Shown here one piece after another: positions 61,853-64,000 of a DNA stretch of 64,000 nt (the first letter of the stretch is position 1; every line of letters begins with the position of its first letter). Source of the stretch: Sphingopyxis sp. MWB1. Its GTDB lineage: Bacteria; Pseudomonadota; Alphaproteobacteria; Sphingomonadales; Sphingomonadaceae. Where the stretch lies: NCBI RefSeq assembly GCF_000763945.1, contig NZ_JQFJ01000002.1, positions 2,407,501 to 2,471,500 of the forward strand, read 5' to 3'. A program made the position numbers and the translations under genes. The notes under the pieces were generated by a model that saw only the letters and a list, made by a program, of their open reading frames with translations, was not told the origin of the DNA and searched no databases.

Positions 61853-62903
61853 TCAGCGCCGGGGCGGTGCAGCGCTGATATCGGCGGCGAGGATGGGTTT
61901 CAAAATGGCTCGGAGCGCCGCTGTCCATGCCCGCGCCCATAGGCGGCCGATGTGATGGCGATCACCAGCTTTTGTCGGGGACGACATAGATTTTATTTCC
62001 GCCATTTCCCGATGCAAAATACACATGGGCCATGCGGTCGCCGATTGGCTGACGTTGCCGTACCAGAAATAGCCATAGCTGTCGGCATAGGGATCGACCG
62101 CCGCGATATCGACTGCTGGCGCGAGCACGGCGGGAATCCAGTCACCGCTGATAATCTGTTTCCCGCGATACCGCCCTTTGCGGCGAACCATCTCGCCAAT
62201 TGCCGCAAGGCCGCGCGCCGTGATCCAGAGATTGCCCTGTCCCTTTGTATAGCCCGCCCGGTCCGCCTCCCACCGCCAGCGCGTGATGCCGAGCGGGGCG
62301 AAGAGCCGGCTGTCCGCAAATTGCGCGAGGCTGCGTCCGCTCGCCTTGGCGACGACCACGCCCGCGGCATAGGCGGTGGCCGAATTATAGCGATAGCGTT
62401 GCCCCGGCGGATCGGCGCGCGGCAAGGCGGCGACAAAGGCCAGCGGATCGTCGGCGGCGTCCATCCGGTCCTCGTGCCCCGGCGATGCGGCGTCGTCGTC
62501 ATCGGCGGCGAGGCCGGCGCGCATCGTCAACAGATGCTCCAGCGTGGCGGCGCCCAGCGGCGCCTTGCCTGTTTCGAGCCAATAATGCGAAACCGGATCA
62601 CTGACGGCGGCGATATGGCCGCTGTCTTTCGCCATTCCGAGCAGCAGCGCGGTGATGCTTTTGCCCACCGACCGCATCATGATAATAGCGTTCGGCGAGT
62701 TGCCGACCATTTTTCAGGATCACGATGCCGCGCAGATCAGCATGGGAGTCCTGATCCTGCGCCGTCAAAATGGCGTCGATGGACGCGGCGGTCAGGGCGG
62801 GAGTGCGGGCAAAGCTTTGGGCGATATGCGGCCCCGACGCCGCAGCGCCCAGTAACAAGAGCAGCGCGGCGAGGCGGGCACCGGGGAAGGGGAGGCCGGT
62901 CAT
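61853..62903 (-). pseudogene. Serine hydrolase (beta-lactamase class C family), frameshifted
   Basis: Would encode about 340 residues with a signal peptide (ARLAALLLLLGAAASG). The fragments fall in different frames. First frame to about 62690 ends LAERYYHD. A second frame holds the catalytic SxxK (MRSVGKSITALLLG) and YNS (YRYNSATAYAAGV). Then DRMAHVYFASGNGGNKIYVV, KLVIAITSAAYGRGHGQRRS and ILKPILAADI each need a further frame change. Three look like single-base losses, and the first also lost roughly 25 bases. Follows an ABM-domain gene. Degradation of a once normal gene is likely. Confidence 0.85.
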
Positions 62904-62926
62904 CCGCTTTCCCCTGACGCGCGGCG

Positions 62927-63217
62927 TCAGGCGGCGCTCAGCCGCTCGATTTCGGGCGGGGCGGCGAGGCATGGGGCGAGTTTGGCGCCCAGCGTGCGGA
63001 AATGGTCGGAAGCCCGATGCGCTTCGGTAGCGGCGGCATCGTCATAGCATTCGAGCACTTTATAGACGCCGGCTTCCTCGGCCTTGAACAACCGGTAATA
63101 GCTGTTGCCGGGCTCATTGGCGCGGACGGCGGGGGCGAGTTCGGCGAAGACGCCTTCAAATTCCGCTTCCTTGCCCGGTTGGACGCGCAGCGTCGCGATG
63201 ATGCCGATGGCGTTCAT
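62927..63217 (-). CDS. Antibiotic-biosynthesis-monooxygenase (ABM) domain protein
   Basis: 96 residues from ATG 63217 (NAIGIIATLRVQPGKEAEF), with GGGG eight bases upstream. Ferredoxin-like dimeric fold: PGNSYYRLFKAEEAGVYKVLECYDDAAATEAHRASDHF. The family includes small quinol or heme monooxygenases; the reaction here is unknown. Sits between the thiolase gene and the pseudogene on the same strand. Confidence 0.88.
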   Translation of the reverse strand: MNAIGIIATLRVQPGKEAEFEGVFAELAPAVRANEPGNSYYRLFKAEEAGVYKVLECYDDAAATEAHRASDHFRTLGAKLAPCLAAPPEIERLSAA

Positions 63218-63271
63218 GAATATTCCCCCCATAGAGAAAGGGCCGGTCCCGAAGGACCAGCCCGATGATGT

Positions 63272-64000
63272 TTAGAAAACTTCGAACAGTCCGGCAGCAC
63301 CCTGACCGCCGCCGATGCACATGGTGACGACGGCATATTTGACGCCGCGGCGCTTGCCTTCGAGCAGCGCGTGGCCGACGCAGCGCGCGCCGGTCATGCC
63401 AAAGGGGTGGCCGATCGAGATAGAGCCGCCGTTGACGTTGAGCAGCTCGTCAGGAATGCCGAGCTTGTCGCGGCAGTAGAGGACCTGCACCGCGAAGGCT
63501 TCGTTGAGTTCCCAAAGGCCGATGTCGTCCATCTTGAGATTGAAGCGTTCGAGCAGCTTCGGAATGGCATAGACGGGACCGATGCCCATTTCGTCGGGTT
63601 CGGTGCCCGCGACCGCCATGCCGACATAGCGGCCGAGCGGGTTGAGGCCGCGCTTTTCGGCGACCTTGGCTTCCATCAGCACCGATGCGGCCGAACCGTC
63701 GGACAGCTGGCTGGCATTGCCTGCGGTAATGGTGTGGCCTTCGCCCATCACCGGCTTGAGGCTGGCGAGCCCTTCGAGCGTGGTTTCGGGGCGGTTGCAT
63801 TCGTCGCGGTCGGCGACGACTTCCTTGAAGGAGACTTCCTTCGTTTCCTTGTCCATCACGCCCATCGTCGCCTTGCAGGCGATGATTTCGTCGGCGAATT
63901 TGCCCGCGGCCTGCGCGGCGGCGGTGCGCTGCTGCGACTGGAGCGAATATTCATCCTGCGCTTCGCGGCTGATATTGTAACGCTTGGCGACCACCTCTGC
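63272..64000 (-). CDS. Acetyl-CoA acetyltransferase, partial
   Basis: C-terminal part of a thiolase; the gene continues past the window edge, so its start and active-site cysteine are not visible. Present are the [17 protein letters not shown] histidine region, [19 protein letters not shown] and the final Cys loop [17 protein letters not shown]. Last three-quarters of the usual 390 residues are covered in part (about 243). It differs from the thiolase at 50737. It is read with the genes downstream at 62927. Confidence 0.93.
   Translation of the reverse strand, partial: AEVVAKRYNISREAQDEYSLQSQQRTAAAQAAGKFADEIIACKATMGVMDKETKEVSFKEVVADRDECNRPETTLEGLASLKPVMGEGHTITAGNASQLSDGSAASVLMEAKVAEKRGLNPLGRYVGMAVAGTEPDEMGIGPVYAIPKLLERFNLKMDDIGLWELNEAFAVQVLYCRDKLGIPDELLNVNGGSISIGHPFGMTGARCVGHALLEGKRRGVKYAVVTMCIGGGQGAAGLFEVF

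Overview
The window is high-GC DNA from an alphaproteobacterium, most likely a sphingomonad (Sphingopyxis-like; an inference from gene content). Supporting features are a very large NAD-dependent glutamate dehydrogenase, hflKC near a Do-type protease, alphaproteobacterial SspB, a TonB-dependent receptor, many acyl-CoA/thiolase genes, and several families of short palindromic intergenic repeats. It looks chromosomal and mostly housekeeping. I saw no phage, insertion sequence, CRISPR array, rRNA or tRNA. About 64 protein genes can be supported, plus one clear pseudogene and one doubtful broken ORF.

Layout. 0-6.3 kb: fumC and sspB (minus) face hisB-hisH-hisA-hisF and a ChaA-type antiporter. 6.3-17 kb: a KAS III-like enzyme, a TSUP exporter, a LysR regulator, a two-gene acyl-CoA dehydrogenase pair, a TonB receptor with a Tat-exported PLP enzyme, and a thioesterase. 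17-20 kb: metE behind a cobalamin riboswitch, a good promoter and a perfect palindrome. 20-24 kb: two divergent regulator/target sets (HxlR with gst-NTF2-tautomerase; TetR with an SDR), each with visible operators. 23-31 kb: a PAS protein, NAD-GDH, a small methyltransferase with its own TetR, an RHH protein and phaB. 31-37 kb: hemH, a Tat-exported molybdopterin subunit, a lipoprotein, a CoA-binding protein and Mrp. 37-44 kb: hflKC, a beta-barrel protein, a Do protease, a VOC protein and a HerA-like ATPase. 44-49.5 kb: DUF481, then an ECF sigma/anti-sigma pair divergent from a subtilase and a Gly-rich exported protein. 49.5-57 kb: a thiolase/acyl-CoA dehydrogenase/CoA-transferase operon and the tlpA-like/argH/lptM-like/lysA block. 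57-64 kb: SirC-type siroheme enzyme, dipeptide epimerase, SoxR with a VOC/PNPOx pair, a serine-hydrolase pseudogene and a partial thiolase.

The strongest unexplained signal is a promoter-like word, GGAWGAAA-N12-ATCGTT. It occurs three times around the ECF sigma/subtilase locus: on both strands of one palindrome between the sigma gene and the protease, and again before the Gly-rich protein. This looks like a self-contained sigma regulon controlling an exported protease and a low-complexity exported protein. Other notable points are the layered control of metE, a SoxR-type promoter before the VOC gene, a siroheme enzyme ending in a stub of the methyltransferase domain, an exported PLP enzyme paired with a TonB receptor, and a hisH ribosome binding site inside a dispersed palindrome.
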